DNA of 64,000 nt from Motacilla alba alba (GCF_015832195.1 NC_052027.1:18450688-18514687); one strand, 5' to 3'; shown: positions 38,866 through 50,675, counted from the stretch's first letter. A program made the numbers and translations. The notes: generated by a model not told the origin, from the letters alone.

Positions 38866-39316
38866 AATATATAACAATAATAGACTATTTTATATATATA
38901 TATTTATAGCACTATTTATATTTTAATAAAATACCATTTACATTATTATAATAATATCATATATATTCTTACTATATATTCAAATAACATAATATCATAT
39001 TTAACATTATATTTTATATATTTAAAAGTTTATAATATATATTATATAATAGACGGATTATACCATAATAATAACATCATAATATGAAATAGTATTAGTA
39101 TATTTTATTAATATACCAATAATATATCAATCTATCATTATATCAATACTACTAATATATCAATAATATGTTAATATATATTAATAATATAATTATATAT
39201 ATTGATATATTAATATATGTCTAATGTGTATTAATATAGTTATATTATATAATGCTATTATAGTATGATATTCTAATAATATAATAATGTAATCTATTTA
39301 TAAATCATTTATATGT
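38866..39316. repeat. AT island, about 450 bp
   Basis: Almost pure A/T with imperfect ATATTA, TAATAATAT and TATATA units and very few G or C bases. No single period dominates. Such sequence melts easily and may attach to the nuclear matrix or extrude secondary structure, but the sequence alone shows only composition. Confidence 0.9.
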
Positions 39317-39322
39317 TACAGA

Positions 39323-39668
39323 TGTTGATATCAAACCGCTTGGTGGGGTTTGAACACACCCAACAATATTTGATCATGAATGACCAAAATGGGATAAGTT
39401 ACAACCACTTTTAGAGGTAAAGAATTTATTTTGAGGATGGCAAAGCTTTTCTTACATTGCTGCAGTTTCACCATTCAAAGACTTTTATTAAGTTCACAGT
39501 ACACTTAACACTGAGTATTTTTGTAACAGCTTCTTACATTCACACCAGGATTAAAAACATTAGTAAAGATTTCTTATTTTACACATAAAATAATTAAAAT
39601 ATTTTCTTCCTCCACCACCAATCAAGCTCGGCAGCAGACTCAGAGTTCAGCCAAGCTGGCGATCAACA
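39323..39668 (-). mobile_element. Possible short LTR next to AT island
   Basis: The block starts TGTTGATATC and ends GCGATCAACA, a 7-bp inverted terminal repeat TGTTGAT/ATCAACA. On the minus strand, AATAAA motifs occur at plus-strand 39425-39430 and 39485-39490. No target-site duplication is seen, partly because the left flank is low-complexity AT sequence. It may be a chance match, or the element may extend further right. Confidence 0.35.
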
Positions 39669-41940
39669 GGTAGCAGGTCATGGAAAGTTCAGGTCCTCTC
39701 AGAGTCCTCCCTTCAGGTTTTCCATGTGCACAGTCACAGAGCCTGCCTTTGGTATTTACACATCACCAGCTTCAGATGACTTCGACATCAGAAAATGCTC
39801 AGGATGCAGCTGGGATGGAAATCCTGGCGAGTGACACCACCCACAGAAATGTCCAAGTTCAGTGGTGCCGTTCCAAGGGCTCAGGCAGCTGCTTGGGGAT
39901 TTTTTCAGTCTGTTTTTCTGGACAAAGAAAAAGCAAAAAAATAAGCAAATTGAGCTTTTTTTCTTAGGAAAGCTTCTTTAAAAATATTTCAGATTTTGTC
40001 TCTCTCTTTGGAAACAGCATTCAGATGAGGAAATTCTGCCCCTTACCAAAAAAAAAAAAAATCCACCAACCAATCAAAACCCAAAAAAAGCCACCAAACC
40101 TCACAGCCAAAGAGAAGCATCAATTTTCCCTCTGAACACCAAGTCTTTTTAATTAATCCAAGGCGGGAAGTGGAAGTTGACCAAAACCATTATTTTTAAT
40201 GATAAATGGCCTTTAAAAAGTTTTGGGAAAGTGAGCTACACCTGTGCTGTTAATCTGGAGCAGGAAATCCAGCACTGCTGAGCATGGGATGGACGGGGCA
40301 GAGCTTCCCTTGCTGGCTCAGAGTTAAGCCTGGTGCCTTCAGCACCCCCAAAAACAGCATCTCCCCAGGTCAGGGTACTGGAAAGCTCAAGCCAGGAAGG
40401 CAGATATTCCCAAATCCTCTGGGGAAAAGTGCAGCTGGCAGAAAAGCCTATCAAAATCATCACAGAATGAATGGATATTAGTGGAAAAATTGAATTAGCA
40501 CGAGCAGCAGTTCAGCATGGGGAAAGCTGTCTGATCCTTCTATTTCTCCACGTCAAATATATCTGTTAATGCTCTCTTCCCACATCCCAATTGCTTCCCA
40601 AATCCAAAATGCAGTTAGAGCTTAGATACAGAGACAAAAAGAAAAGGAAAAAAAAAAAATCTTTGTGCTACCTGCGCCCCAAGGAGGGGACCCAAGCGGC
40701 CTGTGGCACCCTGACCTTAAAAATGACACTTCACAGCACTGGAGCAGCATCTAAACACAATAAAATCCTGTGAACACTTTGATCTGGACAAAAAGCAGCA
40801 CATCAGAGTGAATCCAAAGGATAACATTAGACACCATCTGGAACTGCAGAAGAATCTTCTCTTCCTTGCTCCATAATTACAGGGATCTTGGATCCTTCAT
40901 CCTGTTGAAACCCCTTCAGAGGTTTGTCTCTGCAGTGTGAATCCAAGGGAACTTTAAATAGAAATGCAAAGGCAAATTAAATGAAACCAAATAAACCAGG
41001 AGACCCCCCCCCATAAATCTGTGCTGTTTTACCAAGTGCCTTTGAGCTGCAAAGGATCCAGGTGTATGCGGATGAATATCAGAAAGTTTCTAAGAATAAT
41101 ATCTGTCAATCACTTAAATACTTCTTAAATAAAACACAAACCCCAAATTCAGCGTCATTATCCTTCGTGCTACACCAGCTTTTTCTGTCCTTTTGGTGTT
41201 CCCAACACCTCTGATTTCAGACACAAACATTTCCGTGGTCTCACAGCTGATAGCAAATAAAAATTTTAACACTTGCCCTTGCTTTTTTTCCAGTTCCCTG
41301 CTCCGTGTTCTCAGGAGCTGTGCAACAGCTGGAGAGGCAAATGGAAGCAGACACATTTACAGTGGATCATGTTCAGCCCCAATGGAGTTTAAAGCTAATT
41401 TATCTGTCCAAAACCTCCCTGACACTTCTACATTTGAGCAGATTATTGCAAGGAAGGGAAAACCCTCTGGCATAAAGGGAGAGTTCTGAAGGAGCTATGT
41501 GGTCATCAAATGTTATTCTCTGGGAGAAGAGTGTAAATTTTTACATGTAGACAGAATAATGCATGTCCCTCAATGGGAGCCAGACTGGCAAATGGGCTGA
41601 GTTTACTGGATATTCCACAGGAAATTGGACCTCAAACCTTTTTTCCCCACCAAACTCCAGGCAAGGAGCTTGCCATGGAAACCTGTCTTGCCCTCTGTAC
41701 TGTGCTCAGGGTGTGTGGAGGGGTGGACCTGCCTTTATAACAACATGGTCTGAGCTTCCATGTGGTTACAAGAGGAGTTACAAATCCTGAAAAAGCACAT
41801 TTTTCAATGCTTTTACACTGCAGCAGAGATCCTAAAACTGCCAGAGAATTTATTTCAAGAAAGAAAGGAATTCTGTGCTTGACTAAGATAGGATTAGCCT
41901 TAAGTTAACTAGACAGCAGAGATTCAGGATAATGATACAA
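39669..41940. other. Unannotated stretch, no gene supported
   Basis: About 2.3 kb of ordinary sequence with A runs (near 40049-40061 and 40648-40659). No recognised repeat family or exon. Confidence 0.5.
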
Positions 41941-42138
41941 CAAAAGGGTTTAAACTAAAGGAGAGAGTGCCATGAGATGTTAGGAAGGGATTCTCCCTGT
42001 GAGGGTGGGCAGGCCCTGGCACAGGGTGCCCAGAGCAGCTGGGGCTGCCCCTGGATCCCTGGCAGTGCCCAAGGCCAGGCTGGACAGGGCTGGGAGCAGC
42101 CTGGGACAGGGGAAGTGTCCCTGCCCATGGCAGGGAGT
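41941..42138 (+). mobile_element. CR1 LINE 3' fragment, left part (split by LTR)
   Basis: CR1 tail sequence with GAAGGGATTCTCCCTGTGAG near 41984 and GGCTGCCCCTGGATCCCTGG near 42043, closely matching the CR1 at 6655-7125. It stops at CCCATGGCAGGG, exactly where an LTR begins, and resumes at 43003. Confidence 0.85.
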
Positions 42139-43002
42139 TATAGGAATAAATCACACAGGCTCCATTTCCTTCATGGTGGAAGAGGCCACTCTTTACCCAC
42201 ATTACTCCTTTTTATACAGTTTTACAGACCTCATGTGGGACTCCAAGTTGTGGTGATTTTACATGAGAGACATTAAGGGAAGTGATGTAAAGCCTCTAGC
42301 TACTGGAAAACTAAACATGCTTTTGTGAAAAACAGAAGATGAAAGAAACTTAAGAACTACTTTTTTCTCTTCTGATTAGTTAAGAAGTAACATGCCCCAA
42401 GAATTTATTATAATTCTTATTATTCTTTCTTTTATTTACTATTATTAAATTTTTCTTTATACCCTTTTAAAGTTTCAAGCCCACTTTGCCTTTCTCCTAA
42501 TCCTATCTCACAACAAAAACTAAGTACATTAGTAATTAACCAGCACCAAACCCACCACACTCTTTAACACATTAACCAAAAAATCTCCAAATTAGTAACA
42601 TCTCAAATTAACAAACCAAAACCACTACACAAAATTCATGTTTCCTCCTGGTTTCAAACTGAAACTGCCACAGCAGTTTTCTGCCAATTACTTTATTGGT
42701 TATTAACAAGTTGCTATCCTGCACTGGTTGGTCACTCAAACCCTTGGTGTGCACGTGCAGGGACAGTTGTTTGTGAGAGATAGTTTTCATTTTTCTGTCT
42801 GATGGTGTAAAACCAGTTTATACAGGTGTAAGTTGTTTTTCACCCAGGAATAGATTGTTATGTTAACAAGCTGCTCACACCAGGATTGCTTTCACACGGG
42901 AACTTGCAAAATGCTGGCCTGATTTAGAAGAAATGACAGGCTAACAGAGCAGGCCTGGTTTTCTGAGGCTTTTCTTTGTAGTTTTTCTACCTTACTGCAG
43001 CA
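42139..43002 (-). mobile_element. Solo LTR nested in CR1 (family A, copy 2)
   Basis: Nearly identical to 10545-11435 over the first roughly 780 bp (plus strand), including the TATAAAAA and poly(A)-signal region on the minus strand. The plus-strand start is TATAGGAATAAATC where copy 1 has TGTGGG, two G-to-A changes. The end is TTACTGCAGCA. Flanks GGGAGT (42133-42138) and TGGGGT (43003-43008) look like an altered 6-bp duplication of the CR1 site AGGGGT. It interrupts a CR1, so it inserted later than that CR1. The U3-distal segment (42919-42980) differs from copy 1. Confidence 0.8.
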
Positions 43003-43066
43003 TGGGGTGGCACTGGATGGGTTTAATGTCCCTCCCAACCCAAACCAGTCTGGGATTCCGTGGTTT
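43003..43066 (+). mobile_element. CR1 LINE 3' fragment, right part (split by LTR)
   Basis: The sequence continues the CR1 of 41941-42138: GGGGTGGCACTGGATGGG, then CCTCCCAACCCAAACCAGTC and TGGGATTCCGTGG, the normal CR1 3' end. The two parts join without loss once the LTR is removed. Confidence 0.8.
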
Positions 43067-45280
43067 TAAAGCAGAACAGGGCTCTTGGTGCTTTCCCTGG
43101 AAGCAGCACCAGCCCCACGAGCAGAACCTGCTGGGATCCCACATCCCAAGATACCAGACCTGGTTCTGCTCAGGGCAGGATTCCAGGCAGGAATTCCATC
43201 CTTGGGAGTCAGACTGGAGGGCTCCCACCTCACCTTTGGAAATGACCCCAATATATTGAATTACTGGCTGGAATGACCAGGTTTGACTAAGAGCACTGGT
43301 AAAAAGAAATCCTTTCATGAGAAAAATGGCCTGTTAAAGGTAACTGTGAATTTCCTCCAAATCTACTCAGCCAGGTGGGTACCTGCCCTGCTCACACTCC
43401 TCTGTTCCTTCATGTCCAGCCAGACTCCTCAAGTTTATCCTGCAAACAAGCCCTGCTCCAGACACAATCACAGAATTTCATTCTGTCTCCACTGCAATCC
43501 ACTTCTTCCTTCCTCATTGGCCATTAGCAAATAAATCAAACAAAATGAGTCCCCAGGCAACTGCTGACTTGGCCCAAAGCCAAGAATAATCCACATAAAT
43601 TCTGGCTGATGGCAGAGCAGAGCTACAAAGAATGAGGTTTTTCTTAGGTTCTGACATCTTTTTTATACAACTAAATAAGTCCAAAACCTCCAAGAAATTA
43701 GGTGTTTGCACAAAACGCAATAGAGCTGCAGAGCTCCTCTGAAGAGATCCAGTTTTAAAAAGCAAAAACAACAAAAAAAACCCTCCAACAAATTTGTAGG
43801 AAGAAGCCTTTCCAGAGAGGAGACCTCTGGCTCTTTTTTACCACGCTCTTACCTTATTCCCTGTTGAAGATACAGTGCTAAATTAAATACTCCCTTTGCC
43901 CCACCCAATTAAACTTATTCTGAGTTCTGCCATTAATTAAACATTCCCCATTTAAGCAGGAATAAACAGCTCTATTAACCTATATTTGTTTCCCTCAAAT
44001 TGATCTTGTCTGACAAACACCACTTGTAACCTGGCCTGACACACGAGAGTGTTTCAGTATTTAAATCACCTGTACAATTTGAAGCACGAATATTCATTGT
44101 GGCAAAATTAATGTGCACCAATTATCAACCTGCTTTTCCTAGCAGGGGGCAGGATGGCAAAGGGGGCACTGGGATTTGTGTTTTCCACAGTGCTGAGCTC
44201 ACAGACAGCTGCCTGCAACCAGACTTAGGTAAAAAAATGGGAATTTTCTACAGCATCCAACATTTTCTTCAACATCCAACCCACTGAAGTTCAGAGCCCA
44301 AGAGGTTTCTAAGCACTGTTGGGATAATAATGACAAACAGAGCCAAGAAAGTCAGCTGCAGTTTAATGCAATATTATATTGTCCTCCTCTTCAGATTTCA
44401 GGAAGCCACAGACCCAAAGGAAGATGTGTCACAAAAAGAGGGAATCAGTTTTATTTCCTCACAAATATTTAATTTTTTAGTCAAACATTGCCATCCAGTG
44501 GCAGGAAGAACAGTGCTGTCTCTTTTTCCAGTGCCACCTGGCCTCACAACGACACAGGCAAATTGTTAATTTTATTTCCTGCTGCCACATTCAGTTCTAA
44601 TTTCACATTAGACAGCAGAAGGATTATGTAGGTAAAAAAGCTCCTCTCTGCAAGCTCATCAGAGCAAATGCTGAGATTTGAAAAACATTTTTTAAATTTT
44701 CCTCGATGTTTAAGCTCAGCTGGGACTTTTCTGATCCTACCCTGGCACTTGAGGCAGCTCAGATTCTGTCCCAGCTCCCACTCCAGGCTGGAAATATGAG
44801 CTGAGCCCTTCATTTCTTTCCCCTGCTTTAGATTCCATCCATTTCCAGGATTCAACTACTCCCCAGCCCACCCTGCAGTTTACTGAAGTCATCAGCAAGC
44901 CCAGCTCAGCTTTTTCCCCTACAGAAAACCTTCCCTCAGAACATTTAAGCAGGCACTAATTAAAGGGCTGCTGTAAATTAAACAATTCCTTTTTTTAAAA
45001 AAATAGGGGAAAAAAGCTAAGCGAGGGTATACATTCTGCTTAGCATACAGAGTCACGTCCTGGTGGGATAATTCCAGGGAAAAAATTCAGGAGATGAGAC
45101 TTCTAATTAGAAACTGGGGGGAAAAATGAAAAATCCATATGCTTTAAAATTCCCAGAAGTCCTGCAAGTTGTTAACCTTTCAGCAGAATCCTCTAATTAT
45201 GCTCATTACCATTGTTTAGAAAAGATCACAGGGAGTGAATCTGCACCCAAGCTCTCTCAGCGGGCCCTGATCACTGCGTG
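43067..45280. other. Unannotated stretch, no gene supported
   Basis: About 2.2 kb of ordinary sequence leading into the 22-bp array. No recognised gene or repeat family. Confidence 0.5.
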
Positions 45281-46615
45281 GTGCTCAGGAACACCACAAG
45301 AGGGGCTCAGGAACACCCCCAGAGGGGCTCAGGAACACCCCCAGAGGGGCTCAGGAACACCCCAACAGGGGCTCAGGAACATCCCAAGAGGGGCTCAGGA
45401 ACATCCCCAGAGGGGCTCAGGAACACCCCAAGAGGGGCTCAGGAACATCCTCAGAGGGGCTCAGGAACATTCCCAGAGGGGCTCAGGAACAGCCCAAGAG
45501 GGGCTCAGGAACAGCCCAAGAGGGGCTCAGGAACACCCCCAGAGGGGCTCAGGAACACCCCAAGAGGGGCTCAGGAACACCCCCAGAGGGGCTCAGGAAC
45601 ACCCCAAGAGGGGCTCAGCAGCCTCCCAAGAGGGGCTCAGGAACATCCCCAGAGGGGCTCAGGAACATCCCCAGAGGGGCTCAGGAACACCCCCAGAGGG
45701 GCTCAGGAACATCCTCAGGGGCTCAGGAACACCCCCAGAGGGACTCAGGAACACCCCAAGAGGGACTCAGGAACACCCCAAGAGGGGCTCAGGAACATCC
45801 CAAGAGGGGCTCAGGAACATCCCCAGAGGGACTCAGGAACACCCCCAGAGGGACTCAGGAACACCCCAAGAGGGACTCAGGAACACCCCAACAGGGGCTC
45901 AGGAACATCCCAACAGGGGCTCAGGAACATTCCCAGAGGGGCTCAGGAACATCCCCAGAGGGACTCAGGAACACCCCCAGAGGGGCTCAGGAACATTCCC
46001 AGAGGGGTTCAGGAACACCCCCAGAGGGGTTCAGGAACACCCCAACAGGGGCTCAGGAACATCCTCAGAGGGGCTCAGGAACACCCCAAGAGGGGCTCAG
46101 GAACACCCCAAGAGGGGCTCAGGAACACCCCAAGACGGGCTCAGGAACATCCCCAGAGGGGCTCAGGAACATCCCCAGAGGTGCTCAGGAACACCCCAAG
46201 AGGGGCTCAGGAACACCCCAGAGGTGCTCAGGAACACCACAAGAGGGGCTCAGGAACATCCTCAGGGGCTCAGGAACACCCCAAGAGGGGCTCAGGAACA
46301 CCCCCAGAGGGGCTCAGGAACACCCCCAGAGGGGCTCAGGAACATCCCAAGAGGGGCTCAGGAACACCCCAAGAGGGGCTCAGGAACATCCCAAGAGGGG
46401 CTCAGGAACACCCCAAGAGGGGCTCAGGAACATCCTCAGAGGGGCTCAGGAACATCCCCAGAGGTGCTCAGGAACATCCTCAGAGGTGCTCAGGAACACC
46501 CCAAGAGGGGCTCAGGAACATCCTCAGGGGCTCAGGAACATCCTCAGACGGGTTCAGGAACACCCCAAGACGGGCTCAGGAACATCCCCAAGAGGGGCTC
46601 AGGAACATCCTCAGA
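45281..46615 (+). repeat. 22-bp minisatellite, about 60 copies
   Basis: Tandem units of the form AGGAACACCCCAAGAGGGGCTC. Variation is concentrated at the ACACC/ACATC/ACAGC and CAAGAG/CCAGAG/TCAGAG positions. A few units are shortened (lacking AGAGG), which changes the phase. Each unit holds a CCCC...GGGG arm pair able to form a small hairpin. Since 22 is not a multiple of three, three units make a 66-bp, 22-residue repeat, and two plus-strand frames stay open for 534 and 498 codons. I see no splice sites, conserved flanking coding sequence or signal peptide, so I treat those frames as artefacts. Confidence 0.95.
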
Positions 46616-47857
46616 CACGTTCTGGGCTCCCAGCGTGGCTGGAAAGGCATCAAATCTCTCAGTTTGCCTTGGGTTTCCACAGAACAGCTTCTGGAGCAGC
46701 AAAATGCACTGTTTCAGCCCAATAATTTAGGCTTCACTCATCTTCCCTCATTTAACAATCTGAATGTGGCTTAGAATCCTTGAAATTGTTCACCACATAT
46801 TCATCAAAGTTCTCCATTGCTCCCACATAATTAATTATTCCCATATTCCAAATTCCCATTCATTATTCCCATCTGAGCAGCTGCAGATGGTGATTTTTCT
46901 AAGCGGGATTAAGAATTAAATTCCTTCCACGTCCCAACAAATTTCCTGGGGCATTTTGCTGCTAATAGAAGTGGTGGTTGGTTTTCCTGAGAAGGACTAT
47001 TTTAGCCCAGAGAAAGGAGAGGAAGTGGTCAGTTGAAGCAGTAAGATTTTCGGCAGTTTGTTTTTATTTTTTAGGAAAAAAAAAATTGTAAATCCTGGCA
47101 CAGTGGGATTTTTGCCTGGTTATTTTAGTTTACAAACACACACACAAAAAGAGTTGCTACAAATCGAACTGGAATTCCACCTGTAGCACAAATTCTGAAT
47201 TCTCAGCATTTGAAACCCTTACTTGACAGCAATTTGTCAAAATACACGAAGACGTCTTCTAAAAAACAGGATTAAAAAATACACATTCAAGGGCCAAACA
47301 CAGTGGAAAGTGAGCTTACATGTTAAAATGGAAAGTTTTTCCTCAGCCCAGTGCTGGCAGAGATGGATGCTGTGCTGCTAAACCTCCCACAGGGTGCAGA
47401 ACCTCGAGGGAGCAAAAGATTTAACACAGACACACCAAAAAAATGCAGAGTATAACTTTCCTTTGGGAGAAGGCAAAAGGAGGGAGGAAATAAAGGAGGA
47501 AGGAATAAATATTCAAACTGCACTTTACTGGTGCTGCTGAAAAGCTCCATTTCTTTCACTGCAGTCTCAAAATCTTGACATCTCCATGAGTTTCCCAAAG
47601 TTCCTCAGCTGCTGAGGGCTGAGCAGATGCAGGATCTGCCTGGGATGGGGCAGCTGGGGAAAAGCTGCTGAGGTGGCCTGAGAGATATCAAATCTCACAG
47701 AGAATTGCACATGTTATTTGTTTTATTCACACTTTCAGCCCCACAGACTGGTATAGGCAACTCAAAAGTGCCTTTTTCTAGAAGGCTGGGTGGATTTTTA
47801 TTAATTTTTGTTGTTGTTTTCTTCTGGGGTTTTTGCCAGCAGAGGCTGCTCTTTTGT
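46616..47857. other. Unannotated stretch
   Basis: About 1.2 kb between the 22-bp array and the first copy of the 690-bp duplication. A short CA run lies near 47138-47147. No gene is supported. Confidence 0.5.
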
Positions 47858-48547
47858 TTCAGCTCAGAAAACACACACCAGTCCCATGAACACAACAATC
47901 CAGGGAATCACATCCTGTGGAAATTGCTCCTTCCAATGAAATCAGGAACACTTGAAATTAAGAAAACAAACACATGCTTTACTCTAAATCCTACCCCCCT
48001 CATCTATCCTCCAATGCTTCTCAGCAAAAGTCTCATCATTTCTGTTCTTTTCATTCAGGTCAAAGAACTGAAAAGTGGCAACTTCATTCAGCAAATGTAT
48101 TCATTTCAGCAATGTTTATCAGCTTTCCCACAATATTTACTGCTGAGATATTCATGCACCTCAGGAGAATGAGAGATTTATTTTCTCAGCTCTGCAGCAC
48201 GGAGAAAATTCTCAATCCATCTTTGCAAAGTCTGGAAAACTTGGCTGGGAGAAAAATCCAGCTGTCCAAAACTTACTGCTTGCCTTCATGTTAGGTTTGA
48301 GGCTCTGAAGCATTCATCAGAGATTTTTAAGGAACATCACTTCTATTGCAGCAGCTCTCATTGTCTTAGAAAGAATTATAAAATCCCTGAGCAGCCCAGG
48401 AGTTTGCCCTGAGCCCAGGACTGCATTGCCCAGGAACATGGCAAGGGAATAAACCCAACAAAGACAAGGCACAGAAAGGAAATGAAGAAATAAAGGCAGT
48501 GTTTTAAACCATGATTCCATTGTCCATGAGAGCCAAATACACCCCAC
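47858..48547 (+). repeat. 690-bp duplicated segment, copy 1
   Basis: From TTCAGCTCAGAAAACACAC to TACACCCCAC, this segment recurs at 52552-53246 in the same orientation with roughly a dozen to fifteen differences by eye, including a 4-5 bp length change near 48280. It lacks TG...CA LTR ends and an obvious coding frame. It may be a local segmental duplication or two copies of an unrecognised interspersed repeat. Confidence 0.85.
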
Positions 48548-48643
48548 AGTCACATTGATACAGTTCAGCACTGCTCTCCTGCAGTTTAACACTGCAGGGT
48601 TCTCACAGCCCAGTGGTTTGGCTGAGCCAAAGCCCACTGATTC

Positions 48644-48664
48644 CAAAAAAAAAAAAAAAAAAAA
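48644..48664 (+). repeat. Poly(A) run, about 21 bases
   Basis: Uninterrupted A run after CACTGATTCC; no retroposon body is recognised before it. Confidence 0.7.
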
Positions 48665-48921
48665 AGAATTTCTTCCCTTCATTTTTTGATCAGCACTAAA
48701 ATTTGGCACCCACGTGGTCAGCTGTAGTTTAGATTTCAAAAATCCAGAATGTGCTGAGACACAGCAACACCCAAGCTGAGTTGGAATCCCTGTGTGTGGG
48801 AAATGGAAAAACAGAAACTTCCACAGACACTGAAGGGGTTGATCTGCAGCCTTGGGAGGAGCTTGGATTGATGTAAAAATACAATACACAGAGATTAAGC
48901 AGAAAAATCATAAACTTATGG

Positions 48922-49284
48922 TTCTGTAGTTGTAAGAATGTGCCTGAAGTAAGTGAGAAGCTGCACTGATAAGATGCTGAAGGGTTTGTAGGGTAGGGGT
49001 GGGGTTGTATGGAGTGAGCTGAGAGCTCAGAAGTTCTCACAGAAGCGTTTGTGTGCAAGTGAGACAGAAGCCATTGGACAAAAGGATCTGCAGTGCAGCA
49101 GAAGTGAGTAAAGGTGATGGCTTAGAAAAGCAAAATGAACCCTGTGGCAGCTGTCCTTTGGGTCAGAAAGTTCTGTATTGCCTTCTAACAAAGAGCTTGT
49201 GGCTGCTCTTGAGCTGTGGCCGAATGCTTGCTCCTCTAGAATCTCACAGCCCCTGAGACTGATGTTTGTGTGAGCTACAAATCA
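48922..49284 (+). mobile_element. Possible LTR fragment
   Basis: The block begins TGTAGTTGTAAG and ends GTGTGAGCTACA, giving a short inverted terminal repeat TGTAG/CTACA. Its composition resembles avian LTRs. No target-site duplication and no AATAAA were found, so this is a weak call that rests only on the ends. Confidence 0.25.
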
Positions 49285-49379
49285 TTTTTAGCCCAACTGT
49301 GGTCCCATCCCTTCAATTTAAGCAGTGATAATACCTGTGACTACACTTTTCAGAGAATTTCCATTTAGTTCTTCCTTTC

Positions 49380-49792
49380 AGAACCTCCAGACAGGCTGGG
49401 AGAGCTGGGGGGGCTCACCTGGAGGGGAGAAGGCTCCAGGGAGAGCTCAGAGCCCCTGCCAGGGCCTGAAGGGGCTCCAGGAGAGCTGCAGAGGGACTGG
49501 GGACAAGGATGGAGGGACAGGACACAGGGAATGGCTCCCACTGCCAGAGGGCAGGGATAGATGGGAGATTGGGAATTAGGAATTGTTCCCTGTGAGGGTG
49601 GGCAGGCCCTGGCACAGGTTCCCAGAGAGGCTGTGGCTGCCCCTGGGTCCCTGGCAGTGCCCCAGGCCAGGCTGGATGGGGCTGGGAGCAGCCTGGGACA
49701 GTGGAAGGTGTCCCTGCCATGGCAGGGGTGGCACTGGGTGAGTTTTAAGGTCCCTCCCAACCCAAACTAGTCTGGGATCCTGTGATTCATTT
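49380..49792 (+). mobile_element. CR1 LINE 3' fragment
   Basis: A CR1 tail with GGAGAAGGCTCCAGGGAGAG near 49425, GTTCCCTGTGAGGGTGGGCA near 49583, CCATGGCAGGGGTGGCACTG near 49717 and the end GGTCCCTCCCAACCCAAAC near 49750, then GGGATCCTGTGATTC. It is close in type to the tails at 6655 and 41941. Open frames on both strands are incidental. Confidence 0.85.
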
Positions 49793-50314
49793 ACAAACCC
49801 CTCACAGATCAGTAAACCTGAGTTTATTTGCCTTTTCCCCTGCTGACAGACAGTAAAGCACAAGGGAAACGAAGCACAGGAGCCTGCCAGGAAATGCAGG
49901 GACACTTGTTAGCACAAAACCTTCCAAACATTTTCTTCTTTTCTGTCTAGGATCCATCTGGCTTCTCTGTCCCCATTAAACTCCTGCAATGTGTGCACTA
50001 ATCCTGCAGATCAGGGGAGGAAACCCGCAGCAAGAGCATCACATCCTGCAGCCTGGGACATGATCCCTGCACGAGCTGCCGCTGCTGCACAGCCACATCT
50101 GGTGCAGATGTGCTCCTGCTCCTCGCCAGCCCCAAGAACCCCACTGCTGCTTCCCCTCAGACAGTCCCAGGGCCTGCTCAGCTGCTCACTCACCTGCTGG
50201 AAATAAAAAAATCTGATTTTTCTGGGTTTTGTAACAAAGACTTCTTGTTAAAAACGCAGTGGGTACTGGTTTAGTCTGCAGCAATGAGTGAGGAGAATAA
50301 ACAATATTCCTGTA
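49793..50314. other. Unannotated stretch
   Basis: About 520 bp between the CR1 and the palindrome-bounded AT island; nothing recognised. Confidence 0.5.
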
Positions 50315-50339
50315 GTGTGAAAACTAAGAGTTTTAACAC
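50315..50339. repeat. Imperfect palindrome at left edge of AT island
   Basis: Arms GTGTGAAAACT and AGTTTTAACAC pair at 10 of 11 positions around an AAG loop. The right arm is repeated in direct orientation at the far side of the AT island (50662-50672). Confidence 0.85.
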
Positions 50340-50655
50340 TAAAGGAATATTTCTATATATAAAATATAAAATATTTTTATAAAAATATTTATACAAAAAT
50401 ATTACATTATCTATATTATATTATAAATTTTATTTTATATATTACATGTTATATATCATATATTATATAATATATTTTATATTCTATTTTATATTCTATA
50501 TTATATTCTATATTCTATATTCTATATTCTATATTCTATATTCTATTATATATTATATATTATATATTATATATTATATATTATTATTTATATTTTATGT
50601 AATATTTTATATTTTATGTAATATTTTAACGAATATAAAATATTCTGTATTTTTT
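50340..50655. repeat. AT island, about 315 bp
   Basis: Low-complexity AT sequence built from TATATTCTA, TTATATA and TTTTATATT units. The repeat ATATTCTAT occurs in short tandem runs near 50480-50545. It is bracketed by related palindrome pieces at 50315-50339 and 50656-50672. The 202-codon open frame that begins here is an artefact of the simple sequence. Confidence 0.9.
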
Positions 50656-50672
50656 ACTCTTAGTTTTAACAC
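50656..50672. repeat. Half-palindrome at right edge of AT island
   Basis: ACT-CTT-AGTTTTAACAC repeats the right arm of the left-edge palindrome, with the central triplet as CTT where the left edge has AAG. Its reverse complement matches the left palindrome's first 17 bases at 16 positions. Confidence 0.8.
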
Positions 50673-50675
50673 TAC

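Noticed and set aside
45281..46615. CRISPR-like regular array
   Set aside because: There are no unique spacers; whole units repeat head to tail, as in a minisatellite, and the genome is animal.
45126..46774. Plus-strand open frames of 534 and 498 codons
   Set aside because: They consist almost wholly of the 22-bp minisatellite, lie in two overlapping frames at once, and lack splice or start context.
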